A stretch of 64,000 nt of DNA from Betaproteobacteria bacterium (GCA_020049415.1 JAIFKV010000012.1:22517-86516), one strand, 5' to 3'. Positions 27,177 to 36,223 are shown, numbered from the stretch's first letter. Notes: generated from the sequence alone by a model not told the origin. Numbers and translations are program-made.

Positions 27177-27827
27177 TCAACCATGAACCAACGTACCCAA
27201 ATCCGGGGCGCTGGCGAAAAGCCTTTCCATCGCTACTCTGGCCAACTCATCGGCGAGGCGTGATTGACGCGCTTCGAATGTCTGATCCAGCTGTGCGCGG
27301 TTATCGGCCATCAGAACGCGCAAACCTCCTTCGCTCGGGTGGCTATGGCTTTTCAACATTACGCTGCGACCAGGCGCCGCCCGAGCAGTCAGTTCGCTCC
27401 AGACAGTTGCCAGAATCTTGCCATCATCGCGCCGCACTTCGACTACCAGATCACCCGCTGGCAGCGCTTGCGCGGCGGCGGCAAGCCATTGTTCGAGCAC
27501 ACCCAGGTAGGCGGCCTGGTCATTAACCAGCGCCTTGAACGCCTGCTTGACGCTGGCCAGAGTGGCCTCCGTCAGCGCCCAACGCAATCGATCCAGATCA
27601 GACGCCAGACGCGTTTCCGCCGCCTGCGTTTGCCTCCGTACCATGCGTTCGGCCTCGGCCTTGGCGGCCAACACCTCGCGGTCCTCGGCCAACTTCAACT
27701 TCTCGGCCGATTCTGCCAGGATGCGCGTTCGCACCGCTTCTGCGTTCTGACGCTGTTCACGTGCAAGTGTCTCGGCCTGACGCAACAGCGCCGACTCGAG
27801 TTGAGTGACTTGGGTATCGGTATCCAT
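27177..27827 (-). CDS. ntpE: A/V-type ATPase subunit E (peripheral stalk)
   Basis: A 216-residue protein with a long charged N-terminal coiled coil (about residues 5-100, rich in Ala, Glu, Arg and Gln) and a C-terminal mixed domain with LVVEVRRDDGKIL and a final DQTFEARQSRLADELARVAMERLF. Position between subunits F and A and the two-part structure match subunit E, which pairs with the G/H coiled-coil subunit in the stator. Sequence identity within this family is low, so context carries much of the call. Confidence 0.85.
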   Translation of the reverse strand: MDTDTQVTQLESALLRQAETLAREQRQNAEAVRTRILAESAEKLKLAEDREVLAAKAEAERMVRRQTQAAETRLASDLDRLRWALTEATLASVKQAFKALVNDQAAYLGVLEQWLAAAAQALPAGDLVVEVRRDDGKILATVWSELTARAAPGRSVMLKSHSHPSEGGLRVLMADNRAQLDQTFEARQSRLADELARVAMERLFASAPDLGTLVHG

Positions 27828-27846
27828 TTTTGTTACCTGTAAGCGC

Positions 27847-28203
27847 TTATTTCAAAGCTTCCGGACCCAATACGGCACGCACCACGTCATCGACGGCAGG
27901 TGCGTAATCGTAGGGAGCGGCCAACGGCGGCAATTCGGTGACGACGATGCGTCCGCCTTCATTACGCAAGCGGTCCAGCCAATGACCGCCGGTTCGCGCA
28001 AGGTGCGATTCGAGCAGTACCAGCGCTTCGTCGCCGCTTTTCACCAGCAACCCGAGCACTTCTTCTACCTTGGCCGGATCTGCATCCGCATACACTTCAG
28101 CGCCGATCAGACTGAAGCCATCGGCCAAGCCAGCACTGCCCAATACCACCAGGCGCGCGCTGCCGACAAGGGTTTCCATCTCTCGACGATCCGAGCTTGA
28201 CAT
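27847..28203 (-). CDS. ntpG: A/V-type ATPase subunit F
   Basis: A 118-residue Rossmann-like protein of the usual subunit F size. It contains RLVVLGSAGLADGFSLIGAEVYADA near the N-terminus, a DEALVLLESHL segment and a C-terminal VVRAVLGPEAL helix of the kind that contacts subunit D. Subunit F caps the central shaft and regulates activity in related enzymes (it is called NtpG in Enterococcus). It starts 24 bases after subunit K. Confidence 0.85.
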   Translation of the reverse strand: MSSSDRREMETLVGSARLVVLGSAGLADGFSLIGAEVYADADPAKVEEVLGLLVKSGDEALVLLESHLARTGGHWLDRLRNEGGRIVVTELPPLAAPYDYAPAVDDVVRAVLGPEALK

Positions 28204-28227
28204 CTGGTTTGGCCTTAAACCCGGCGC

Positions 28228-28668
28228 TTACAGCTTGCCGAGCAGCAAAATGGACATCACCAAGCCGTAAATTGCGATACCTTCGGCAAGTCCCATGTAA
28301 ATAAGCGTGCGGCCAAACATTTCCGGTTTTTCCGCGATGACCGCCAGTGAAGCCGAGCCGATCGGACCAAGCGCGATAGCGGCGCCAATTGCCGCCAAAC
28401 CGGTTGGCAAACCAACGCCCAACAGTGCCAGGCCCTGTCCTAGAGAAATTTCGGCCGCAGCGCCGGCAACCTGTTCCGCCGCCATCACATCACCGATACC
28501 GAGCAGCATTGCACCAGCCATCCCCATCCCGAACAGCATCACATTAGCCAGCATACCTCCCTTGAGCCAGGCCGGAGTCGGCATTCGACGCGGTTTAATT
28601 TCCAGCCAAAAACCTGCGCCTATGGTCGCCACTACCGACAACCCCATCAATGCGATCAGCCAACTCAT
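28228..28668 (-). CDS. ntpK: A/V-type ATPase membrane subunit K (c-type)
   Basis: A 146-residue proteolipid. The C-terminal half (about residues 75-146) is a standard two-helix c unit: GLPTGLAAIGAAIALGPIGSASL, the loop AEKPEMFG, and a last helix with the ion-binding Glu129 in MGLAEGIAIYGL. The N-terminal half has two more hydrophobic segments (about 3-22 and 39-63) with no mid-membrane carboxylate; the second ends in VMAAEQ and could be a signal peptide site. So the mature form has either two or four helices with one ion site. The ion (H+ or Na+) is not clear; no conserved Gln ligand pattern is obvious. Confidence 0.9.
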   Translation of the reverse strand: MSWLIALMGLSVVATIGAGFWLEIKPRRMPTPAWLKGGMLANVMLFGMGMAGAMLLGIGDVMAAEQVAGAAAEISLGQGLALLGVGLPTGLAAIGAAIALGPIGSASLAVIAEKPEMFGRTLIYMGLAEGIAIYGLVMSILLLGKL

Positions 28669-28722
28669 CTTTTTCTCCTTGACGTAAAAAACGTAAACCC
28701 AAAATTAAATTGCAATCCGCGA

Positions 28723-30621
28723 TCAAACCTTGCTCCGCTCAGTTTCCAGACGCAGTGGCACAAATTCGATGCCATCGCCGCTGAAAAAGCGCGAGAAACC
28801 CTCGTAATACATCAGACGCAATGCCTGGATGGCGACAATGCCACCTTCCAGCACAATGATGACGACATTACCCAGTGCGATAGTGAACCAGTGTCCAGCG
28901 ACTGACAGCCCAGCCGCCAAAGTGAAAATCGCCAACGCCAGCGCAACGTGGTTGAGGCTGAATGCGGCAACGCGCATGAATGAGAGGGTGTTGGAAAACA
29001 GGTTGATACCCGTTTCCAAGGTTTCGATAGCGGTCACCAGAATACGCTCGCCAAGCCCCGCTTTAGCTTCATACCACTTGAAGCCAGCCACAATGACAAT
29101 GCCGAAAATGGCCAGCATCCAAGCCGGTTGCGCCACATCAGCAGCGCCAGCAACGCTGGCCAGACCGCCGACCGCACCCAGATAAAATATCAGTCCGGCC
29201 AGACCGGTAGAATCGAACACCGCTTCGGCACGATGTCCTGCCACCCATTTATTGCGTGCGTTGACCAACAAGGTAAAGACGATGAAAGCGACACCAAAAG
29301 CGACCGCCACGCTCAACACATAAACAGGGTTGTGCAGCGGTGAAAGCCAGACTGGCTGAATGATGTCTTCATAACCAAAGATGCTGCCGTAGAGCATGCC
29401 AAACAGCATTGAAACAACACCTGCCGAGGCGCCCACCCAGGAAAAGCGACCAAGCTTGCGCGCAAAAAGTATCGAGAGTAACAAGATGATGCCGCCATGG
29501 CCGACATCGCCGAACATTGCGCCAAACAGCAGCAGATAAGTAAAAGCGAAGGGCAGGGCCGGATCAAATTCGCCATAACGTGGGACGCCATAGCTCTTGA
29601 CCAATGGCACAAACGGTTTGAGCCAACCCGGATAGCGTACCAGTGAGGGCACATCGGCCGCCTCATGCGGATCCGGTTGGCGCGCTTCCATCCAGTAGCG
29701 GCCGTGAAATCTGGTTTCCAGAGTCGCGCGTAAGGCGTTAAGTTGGCGACGTGGTATCCAGCCAGCCAATGCGGCCAGACCGCCTTTACCTCGCACACCA
29801 GCAAGCGCAGCCTCGGCCAGCGGGCGGGCCAAGGCGACACGCAAACGAGCTTCATTCAGGCGCGGCGCAAAATTCTCCCGCAGCGCCCCCATGACATCGC
29901 ATTCCGCACCGGAAAGCTGGGAGATACGAATACGCTCCGCTTCCAGCCAACTCCGGGCCGCCTGCGGATGCGTGCGCAATTCTTCCGGCACCGGCAACTC
30001 ACGCCAACCGGCTTGCGCCAACAGACCACGCACTTCTTCCTGGCGGCCGCGCGGACCAGCGATGACCGCAAATACCTGATCGCCAACATGATCGAATTGG
30101 GTCACCAATGTGCCGGTCATCGACAGCGCTTCGGAAACACGTTTGAGGCCGTTCGCCGGTAGACTGCCGATATTGACAGACAACAAACTGTCCTGGCGCA
30201 GCAAATGCGCCAGATCGACGTTCAAACGCTCCAGTTTGCTTAGTGTTTCTTCCAATGAATCAAGATGTTTGCTTTCATCCGCGATCCGTTCTTCACCTTC
30301 ATGGCAAGCCAAGCAAGCGCTCCACACTTCTTTCAGCCAGACATTCAGTTCCTGCAGGTCGGCCAGAGACGGCGCTGCCGCATCGGCGGGCACTACCAAC
30401 GTGCTGGAATTGCCGCATTGCTCAAGCAATTTGGAGAGCCGGCTTTCCGCATCCAGCCAGGCTTCTCGATACGCCTCGGCGGGTGACTCGCCAAGCCCAT
30501 CCGGCGACCCGGAAGTAGGATTGAAAACGCCAAAGCGCGCCAACTCGAGCGCGGCATCGGGCGCTTCGGAAGCGAGTATCAGCAGTTGAATCTTGAGCAG
30601 CGGTTCGGCCCGTAACATCAC
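28723..30621 (-). CDS. ntpI: A/V-type ATPase membrane subunit I (a)
   Basis: A 632-residue subunit with a soluble N-terminal half (about 1-340, including helical coiled-coil arms) and a C-terminal membrane half with seven or eight helices. Motifs of the ion channel part: FAFTYLLLFGAMFGDVGHG, then LSFMRVAAFSLNHVALA, with the channel Arg in SFMRVAAFSL, and EGGIVAIQALRLMYYEGFSRFF at the C-terminus. It carries ions past the c ring. It starts within the stop of subunit C (ATGA). Confidence 0.95.
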   Translation of the reverse strand: MMLRAEPLLKIQLLILASEAPDAALELARFGVFNPTSGSPDGLGESPAEAYREAWLDAESRLSKLLEQCGNSSTLVVPADAAAPSLADLQELNVWLKEVWSACLACHEGEERIADESKHLDSLEETLSKLERLNVDLAHLLRQDSLLSVNIGSLPANGLKRVSEALSMTGTLVTQFDHVGDQVFAVIAGPRGRQEEVRGLLAQAGWRELPVPEELRTHPQAARSWLEAERIRISQLSGAECDVMGALRENFAPRLNEARLRVALARPLAEAALAGVRGKGGLAALAGWIPRRQLNALRATLETRFHGRYWMEARQPDPHEAADVPSLVRYPGWLKPFVPLVKSYGVPRYGEFDPALPFAFTYLLLFGAMFGDVGHGGIILLLSILFARKLGRFSWVGASAGVVSMLFGMLYGSIFGYEDIIQPVWLSPLHNPVYVLSVAVAFGVAFIVFTLLVNARNKWVAGHRAEAVFDSTGLAGLIFYLGAVGGLASVAGAADVAQPAWMLAIFGIVIVAGFKWYEAKAGLGERILVTAIETLETGINLFSNTLSFMRVAAFSLNHVALALAIFTLAAGLSVAGHWFTIALGNVVIIVLEGGIVAIQALRLMYYEGFSRFFSGDGIEFVPLRLETERSKV

Positions 30622-31646
30622 ATCACCTCAAGTGGCATGCGTTGCAAGGCGAAACGAATATCGGCGCCAGGCAATCCAAGATGGCGGCCGCGCAGCAAAG
30701 CACGCACAGCGCGTAAATCACGTTCACGTAACAGCATGTAAGCAAAAGCGCGACTGATCGCCGGGGCATTGGAACGCATGACTTTTAACGCATGTTCCGC
30801 AGCAGTCCGTTCCATGATCGAAAATACACTAGGGATATCCGGCGCCGAGGCAAGTCGATCGTGCCAGTCTTGTGGCAACGCTGCCAACACGGCTTCCAGA
30901 CTGCCCATGGCGGCAAGTTCGCGCAGACGGACGCCGGTCAAACTGTAATTCGAACCGACCAGCAAGAAATAAACCTGGGCAGGCGGGAGGTTGTAGTTGA
31001 AACGATAACGCAACAGCCAAAGCAGATTGATACGGTCTATCAAATGTGCCATCAGTGTACGAAAACCGGGACCAGCACATTTTTCAAGCGGCTGAGCGCG
31101 CTTGACGACGCCCTCGTAATAGCCGCGATCAAGCGATGCATCCAAGCTGAAAGGATCGTGACTAAGTTCAAAAGCGCGCCGGACATGACGCACGATACTG
31201 GCATAGGGTCCCGCTTCGAGTCGGCGCAACAATTCACCCACATCCTCTGCATGCGCCAGGTCTTGATTATCCAGTCGCCCGAACGAACCCATCGGTGTCA
31301 GATGCGAGAGCAGCGCGGCAGGCCGTTCGCCCGTCATCTTGCCACGCAGCAAAGTCTTGACATTGCTGACCTCGAATCGCGCTGTCCAATAGATCAAAAA
31401 ATTGCGCGCTTCGCCGGTAAGCGGACGAATGAGAACTCGGGTTTCATCCAGTGTCTGCGCGATGATGCGCTGTTCCAGCGAGAGCAGGTCCTGGCTATGA
31501 AAGCCCGCCGCTAATTGGGGCAATCCCCGTTCATCGAGCAGGGAGGCAATTTCGGCATCGGGCGCGCGCAGCAAAGCGTCAAAGTTTTCAGCCTGCCAAA
31601 GCCTTTCAGCGTAAAGGCTGACACGCGTATTGAGATAGGCGGACAA
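30618..31646 (-). CDS. ntpC: A/V-type ATPase subunit C (d)
   Basis: A 342-residue, all-helical subunit that links the central shaft to the c ring. Typical features are an N-terminal YLNTRVSLYAERLW, a conserved LRIYWTARFEVSNVKTLLRG-type segment (here FLIYWTARFEVSNVKTLLRG) and a C-terminal AYMLLRERDLRAVRALLRG. Presence of this subunit is specific to A/V-type enzymes. It is placed second in the operon, before subunit I, which differs from the Enterococcus order F-I-K-E-C-G-A-B-D. Confidence 0.93.
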   Translation of the reverse strand: MSAYLNTRVSLYAERLWQAENFDALLRAPDAEIASLLDERGLPQLAAGFHSQDLLSLEQRIIAQTLDETRVLIRPLTGEARNFLIYWTARFEVSNVKTLLRGKMTGERPAALLSHLTPMGSFGRLDNQDLAHAEDVGELLRRLEAGPYASIVRHVRRAFELSHDPFSLDASLDRGYYEGVVKRAQPLEKCAGPGFRTLMAHLIDRINLLWLLRYRFNYNLPPAQVYFLLVGSNYSLTGVRLRELAAMGSLEAVLAALPQDWHDRLASAPDIPSVFSIMERTAAEHALKVMRSNAPAISRAFAYMLLRERDLRAVRALLRGRHLGLPGADIRFALQRMPLEVM

Positions 31647-31669
31647 AATAGGTGACCAGTTGGCCGAAT

Positions 31670-31987
31670 TCAGATGGTGGGATCGAGCAACAGGCTCAGC
31701 GCGGCGTCGACTGCTTCTTGCTCATGCCGACTTGCCATACTGCGCAGGTTTCGTTGCCGTTCTTCATATTTTCGCGTGAGTTCCGCAGCGGCCTGTTCGG
31801 CGCGACCATGCGCTTCTTTCAAGAAGGGTGCGCGCAAGCTGGCTCGATTCGCCTCGAAGCGGGCTTCTGCTTGATGCACCCCGGCCAAAGCCTGATCGAG
31901 CATGCTTTGCCGTTCATGGCTGGCCGCTTCGATGATTGATTGGGCGCGCGCTTCTGCTTCCAGCAGCCGTTTGAGTTGGTCTTCCAT
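31670..31987 (-). CDS. ntpF: A/V-type ATPase subunit G/H-like coiled coil (peripheral stalk)
   Basis: A 105-residue, highly charged helical protein (Ala, Glu, Arg and Gln rich over about residues 1-95), as expected for the stator subunit that pairs with E. The first gene of the ATPase run, starting 66 bases after the stop of the hydrogenase large subunit on the same strand. Family identity rests on composition, length and position. Confidence 0.8.
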   Translation of the reverse strand: MEDQLKRLLEAEARAQSIIEAASHERQSMLDQALAGVHQAEARFEANRASLRAPFLKEAHGRAEQAAAELTRKYEERQRNLRSMASRHEQEAVDAALSLLLDPTI

Positions 31988-32019
31988 TTTCCGATTACTC
32001 GCTTGAAATCCTGTCCGCA

Positions 32020-32038
32020 GCGCCCCGACGGGGCGCTG
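32020..32038. terminator. GC-rich hairpin between hydrogenase and ATPase operons
   Basis: A perfect 8-bp stem, AGCGCCCC (32020-32027) with GGGGCGCT (32031-32038) and a three-base loop, 16 bases past the stop of the hydrogenase large subunit on the minus strand. There is no T-run after it, so it is not a canonical intrinsic terminator. It may reduce read-through into the ATPase genes or stabilise the 3' end of the hydrogenase mRNA. Confidence 0.55.
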
Positions 32039-32053
32039 AGTTGTTGCACCTGC

Positions 32054-33829
32054 TTACTTCACTTTTACCTGGATCAGTTCCTCTCCATCCGGATCGGTGA
32101 CATGCACTGCGCAAGCAAGACACGGATCGAATGAGTGGATAGTACGAAGTATCTCGAGAGGCTGCTTGGGATCATGCATGACATGGTTGTGCTCAAGCGC
32201 GGCCTCGTAGGCACCAGGTTGCCCCAGCGTATCCCGCGGACCCGCGTTCCAGGTGCTAGGCACGACGGCTTGGTAATTACTGATTTTGCCATCATCAATG
32301 TTGATCCAATGACTCAGGCCACCACGTGGCGCCTCCAGCAAACCGACACCATGCATGTGCTTCGGCCAGGTGGCGGGATCCCAATACTGATCATTGAACG
32401 TACGAACTTCCCCGGCCTTGATGTTGGCCATCAAGCTATCGAACCAGCCCTGCATGCCATCCGCCAGAATCTTCGATTCCAGCGTCCGCGCCGCAGTCCG
32501 CCCCAATGTCGAGAACAACGCAGTGACCGGCACATCAAGCGTTCTCAGGGTGTAGTCAACCAGTTCCTTGGTTTGCTTGTGGCCAGTGGCGTACATCATC
32601 AGAACACGCGCCAAAGGCCCCACTTCCATCGGCTTGCCTTGCCAGCGCGGCGATTTCAGCCAAGAGTATTTCTTCTCGATATCAAGGTGCTCGTATGGCG
32701 GTTTCGGACCGGTATAGTTGAGTTCGGTCTCGCCCTTGAACGGGTGCAGCCCTTGCGCATCACCCTGGCTGTACTTGTACCAAGAGTGATTGATGAATTC
32801 CTGAATCTCGTTATCCGCGTCCAGATCGATCGGATGAATTTTACTCAGGTCTTTATTAAGGATGACACCGCGCGGAATCATGTAGGAATCGGTATCCCAG
32901 AAACTCTTCGACGGCAGATCACCAAACGAGAGGAAATTGCCGCCCGTGTCACCAATGCCACCCCAGTCTTTGTAGAACCCGGCAATAGCCAGCGTGTCTG
33001 GTACATAGACTTGGTCGACAAAGTCGCGCATTTGCTTGATGACGTTCTGCACCGTTTGCAGGCCGACCATATTAACCGCGGTGCCGGATTGCCCGCCGAC
33101 CTTGTTCTCGACTGCGGTATGCACTGAAATAGCCGAAGGCACGCCGCCGACGACAAAGTTGGGATGCGGGTTCTTGCCGCCGAAGATGGCATGCAGCTTG
33201 ACCACATCACGCTGCCAGGCAAGTGCTTCAAGATAATGTGCAACCGCCATCAGGTTGGCTTCCGGTGGCAGTTTGTAAGCGGGGTGCCCCCAGTAGGCAT
33301 TGGAGAATATCCCCAACTGACCTTGATCGACGAAGGCCTGGACTTTTTTCTGCACGTCCGCGAAGTAACCTGGCGAAGACTTGGAATAGCTAGAAATACT
33401 TTGCGCCAGCGCCGAAGTCGCCTTTGGATCAGCCTTCAAAGCGGAAACGACATCCACCCAATCCAGAGCATGCAGGTGGTAAAAATGCATGACGTGGTCA
33501 TGCACATACTGTGCGGCGACCATTAAATTACGGATCAATTCTGCATTCTGCGGAATGGTGTAGGTCGGAATGGCGCGATGCAAAGCATCTTCTACCGAAC
33601 GCACCGAGGCCAGTCCATGCACCAAGGTGCAAACACCGCAGATACGCTGAGCAAATGCCCAAGCATCACGCGGATCGCGGCCCTTCAGAATGATCTCTAT
33701 ACCGCGCACCATGGTGCCGGCAGAGTAAGCGCTGGTGATTTTACCGTTGGCATCGGTTTCCGCCTCGATACGCAGGTGACCCTCGATGCGGGTAATCGGA
33801 TCAACGACGATGCGTTGTGCTGTGCTCAT
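32054..33829 (-). CDS. hynL: [NiFe] hydrogenase large subunit (group 1, Isp type)
   Basis: A 591-residue catalytic subunit. Both Ni-Fe ligand motifs are intact: RICGVC with C64 and C67 followed by TLVHG, and DPCLAC with C570 and C573. His576 closes the conserved motif and marks the cleavage site; the remaining 15 residues would be removed by the maturation protease, whose gene lies in the same operon. RIEGHLRIE near the N-terminus is typical of group 1 uptake enzymes. With Tat export of the small subunit, the enzyme would face the periplasm. It oxidises H2 or, given the Isp partners, may run either way. Confidence 0.97.
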   Translation of the reverse strand: MSTAQRIVVDPITRIEGHLRIEAETDANGKITSAYSAGTMVRGIEIILKGRDPRDAWAFAQRICGVCTLVHGLASVRSVEDALHRAIPTYTIPQNAELIRNLMVAAQYVHDHVMHFYHLHALDWVDVVSALKADPKATSALAQSISSYSKSSPGYFADVQKKVQAFVDQGQLGIFSNAYWGHPAYKLPPEANLMAVAHYLEALAWQRDVVKLHAIFGGKNPHPNFVVGGVPSAISVHTAVENKVGGQSGTAVNMVGLQTVQNVIKQMRDFVDQVYVPDTLAIAGFYKDWGGIGDTGGNFLSFGDLPSKSFWDTDSYMIPRGVILNKDLSKIHPIDLDADNEIQEFINHSWYKYSQGDAQGLHPFKGETELNYTGPKPPYEHLDIEKKYSWLKSPRWQGKPMEVGPLARVLMMYATGHKQTKELVDYTLRTLDVPVTALFSTLGRTAARTLESKILADGMQGWFDSLMANIKAGEVRTFNDQYWDPATWPKHMHGVGLLEAPRGGLSHWINIDDGKISNYQAVVPSTWNAGPRDTLGQPGAYEAALEHNHVMHDPKQPLEILRTIHSFDPCLACAVHVTDPDGEELIQVKVK

Positions 33830-33845
33830 GGTCTGTGTCCTTGGC

Positions 33846-34292
33846 TTACTTATTCAAAAACGCTTCGAGGATACGATATTGCGTCTCGGCTTCGCGGTTT
33901 TCAGTACCTTCTCCGGTAGCGATGGTCTCGCTCATGCGCGCCATGCGCGCTTGCATGGCAGCTTCCCAGGCAAGGTTGGCACCCGCCTCGGCGGGTTGCA
34001 CGCAGGCGGTCGCGGCCTTGGAAACGAAATGTCCAGCCTGAACGGCCCAGTCGCACTCCCTGCCACATTGAGTGTAACTCTCTACGCCGGCGGTCTTGGC
34101 CGCCTGGTACATGGCGGCGAGTTCAGGATCGCTGATATCAGGCCGCTTGGCGGAAATCACCGCACCCGCCACCCGCGGATCGGAACTCAGGGGCAGCACG
34201 CTTTCGGTGAAAAGCGCCGCAACCTGGCGCTGCTGAATGGTAGAGAGACCCTGCAGCACGGTCTTCAATTCACTGTCATTGCTGATTGCCAT
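33846..34292 (-). CDS. Unassigned 148-residue protein in the Isp hydrogenase operon
   Basis: Not recognised. Located between isp2 and the large subunit gene with 4- and 17-base gaps, so it is co-transcribed. No signal peptide or membrane segment is visible. The protein is Ala-rich and largely helical in character, with three Cys: two in CGRECDWAVQAGHF (about residues 76-89) and one in ATACVQP (about 96). Three Cys with nearby His could bind metal or an iron-sulfur cluster, but the pattern matches no motif I know. In the best-known Isp operons the large subunit follows isp2 directly, so this is an added component. Confidence 0.85.
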   Translation of the reverse strand: MAISNDSELKTVLQGLSTIQQRQVAALFTESVLPLSSDPRVAGAVISAKRPDISDPELAAMYQAAKTAGVESYTQCGRECDWAVQAGHFVSKAATACVQPAEAGANLAWEAAMQARMARMSETIATGEGTENREAETQYRILEAFLNK

Positions 34293-34295
34293 GGC

Positions 34296-35561
34296 TCAAG
34301 CTCCTTTTTTCGGAATGTGCTCGGCGATCATTTCAGTCAAGCCGACCACCGGGATATCCATCTGGTAGTGCTCCAGACCTTCTTCGAGAACGATGCGGCA
34401 ATTGGCGCAGGCGGTGACCAGACGATCCGGCTTGACCGCATCCAGTTGAGCTTTCTTCTTCTTGAACGCTTCCATTCGCAGTTCTTCGCCTTCCTCGATC
34501 GCAGAGGCACCGCCGCCACCGCCGCAACACCAGTTCATATAACCGGCATCAGGCATTTCAACGAAGTTCTTCGCCACCATATTCATCAAATTGCGTTGCT
34601 GTTTGATGACACCGCCGCGCCGCGCGAGTTGGCAGGGATCGTGGAAAGTGAGCTTGTCGGTCTCGAAACCTTCGGTCTTTAGCAAGCCCAGTTCCTGGAA
34701 CTCGCCCAGCACTTCAATGATGTGCTGCACCTTGAAGGTGAACGGCCGTCCGACCACGTTCGGCCCATTCCAGCGCAACGCAGAGTAGGCATGGCCGCAT
34801 TCCGGACTGATTACGGTCTTGACCTTGAGTTTTTCAGCGCCATCGACGATACGCATCACCAACACTTTGGCCAGATCGGAGTTACCAATCTGATAGCCAG
34901 CATTGGTTGCTTCGAAAGCAGTGGAGCACAGCGTCCAGGTCTTGCCTGCTTGATCCATAATCTTGGCGATAGCGGCCAGATATTCAGGGAAGTTGATGAT
35001 CTCCATAGAAGACAGCATGACCATGTATTCCGCCCCCTCGACATCGAGCGGGATCGGCAATCCGTAATCTTCTTCGACGTGCTTCATCTGAGCCTTCACC
35101 GCAGGCAGTTTGACGCCCATCGGACTGCCAATAGTGATAGTGCGATTGACCGCGCCGATGATGCCCTCCGGCGCATGTCCAGAAGCAGACATGCCTTCGC
35201 GGAATTTCGTAACCATGTAAACGATGTCGTTGCCGACCGGACAAACCGCTGAACAGCGACCACACAAAGTGCAGGAGTTGTAGACCAGTTCTTTCCACTC
35301 TTCCAGTTCATCGTCCGTCACCGGCTTGGACAGGCCGACCATTTTACCGAGTCGTCCAAGCAGGGTGTATTCCTGCTCGTAAATGCGCCGCAGCGGCTCC
35401 AGCTTATGGATCGGAGTGTATTTTGGATCGCCGGTTTCCGTGTAGAACAGACATGCTTCGGCGCACAGGCCGCAGTGCACGCAGCTACTGAAATAGCTGG
35501 CCATGGGAGCATCAATGACTTCCTTGAGTACACGGATGCCTTTTTCGAGTGACGCGCTCAT
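34296..35561 (-). CDS. isp2: Isp2, HdrD-like iron-sulfur protein of the hydrogenase
   Basis: A 421-residue soluble electron carrier. The N-terminal ferredoxin part has two [4Fe-4S] motifs, CVHCGLCAEACLFY (about residues 27-40) and CTLCGRCSAVCPVG (about 95-108). Two CCG (heterodisulfide reductase) domains follow: the first with SPECGHAY, the second with HDPCQLARRGG, WCCGGGGG and CANC. This layout is that of HdrD and DsrK and of Isp2 in Isp-type hydrogenases. It probably passes electrons between the hydrogenase and the Isp1 cytochrome b, or to a thiol/disulfide partner. Its start overlaps the isp1 stop (ATGA). Confidence 0.93.
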   Translation of the reverse strand: MSASLEKGIRVLKEVIDAPMASYFSSCVHCGLCAEACLFYTETGDPKYTPIHKLEPLRRIYEQEYTLLGRLGKMVGLSKPVTDDELEEWKELVYNSCTLCGRCSAVCPVGNDIVYMVTKFREGMSASGHAPEGIIGAVNRTITIGSPMGVKLPAVKAQMKHVEEDYGLPIPLDVEGAEYMVMLSSMEIINFPEYLAAIAKIMDQAGKTWTLCSTAFEATNAGYQIGNSDLAKVLVMRIVDGAEKLKVKTVISPECGHAYSALRWNGPNVVGRPFTFKVQHIIEVLGEFQELGLLKTEGFETDKLTFHDPCQLARRGGVIKQQRNLMNMVAKNFVEMPDAGYMNWCCGGGGGASAIEEGEELRMEAFKKKKAQLDAVKPDRLVTACANCRIVLEEGLEHYQMDIPVVGLTEMIAEHIPKKGA

Positions 35562-36223
35562 ACCGCTACTCCTTTATGACCGTTGATCTTGCCGATATAC
35601 CAGCGCGAACCAAATACCGTGAAGGCATGGAACAGCTTGGTGAACGGCAGGAATACCAGCAATAACTCGACCGACAGAATGTGCAGGGCCAGCATGGTGG
35701 TATAGGGCAACAGCAAATGTTGCACAGACAACCAACCGGTCAGCAAGGGAAGAAAGGTCAAGGTCCAGGTGAACCAATCACCAAAGGTGCTGAGAAAACG
35801 CTTGACCGGTTTGTTGATGCGGTCGAACAGCACCAACACCATCGCGGCCATCGTCACCACTGTAATCAGATCAATGAACTGGGACGGCAAGCCAGGCCAG
35901 GAAAGCCCCGTGAGATTGCTGATCAGCAGGATATGCGGAGCAAACAGAAATACGACGATAGCCAGTCCGATGTGAAAAACATATCCGCCGATGTAGCTGA
36001 CTGGAGAACGCTTCATCATGCCTTCCGGCGGCACTGAGCGACGGAAAATGGTGTGCAATCCGGATGCGCCCGGAGTGCTTCGCGGCGCCGCGAGATCCTG
36101 TTTACGACCGATCGAATAAATCTCGAACAGACGCCAAATCACCCCAAGCAGAAAGATACTCACCGCGATGTCCAAGCCGGTTCCGCGAACCCAGGTCAGA
36201 AATTGCATGTCATTCATGATCAT
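35558..36223 (-). CDS. isp1: Isp1, NarI-like cytochrome b subunit of the hydrogenase
   Basis: A 221-residue membrane protein with five hydrophobic helices (about residues 15-32, 75-97, 115-133, 153-172 and 178-197). His residues in VFHIGLAI, ALHILSV and LFHAF are candidates for haem b ligands, as in the gamma subunit of nitrate reductase and in DsrM-like proteins. It would connect periplasmic H2 oxidation to the quinone pool and to Isp2. Overlaps the small subunit gene by four bases. Confidence 0.92.
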   Translation of the reverse strand: MIMNDMQFLTWVRGTGLDIAVSIFLLGVIWRLFEIYSIGRKQDLAAPRSTPGASGLHTIFRRSVPPEGMMKRSPVSYIGGYVFHIGLAIVVFLFAPHILLISNLTGLSWPGLPSQFIDLITVVTMAAMVLVLFDRINKPVKRFLSTFGDWFTWTLTFLPLLTGWLSVQHLLLPYTTMLALHILSVELLLVFLPFTKLFHAFTVFGSRWYIGKINGHKGVAV

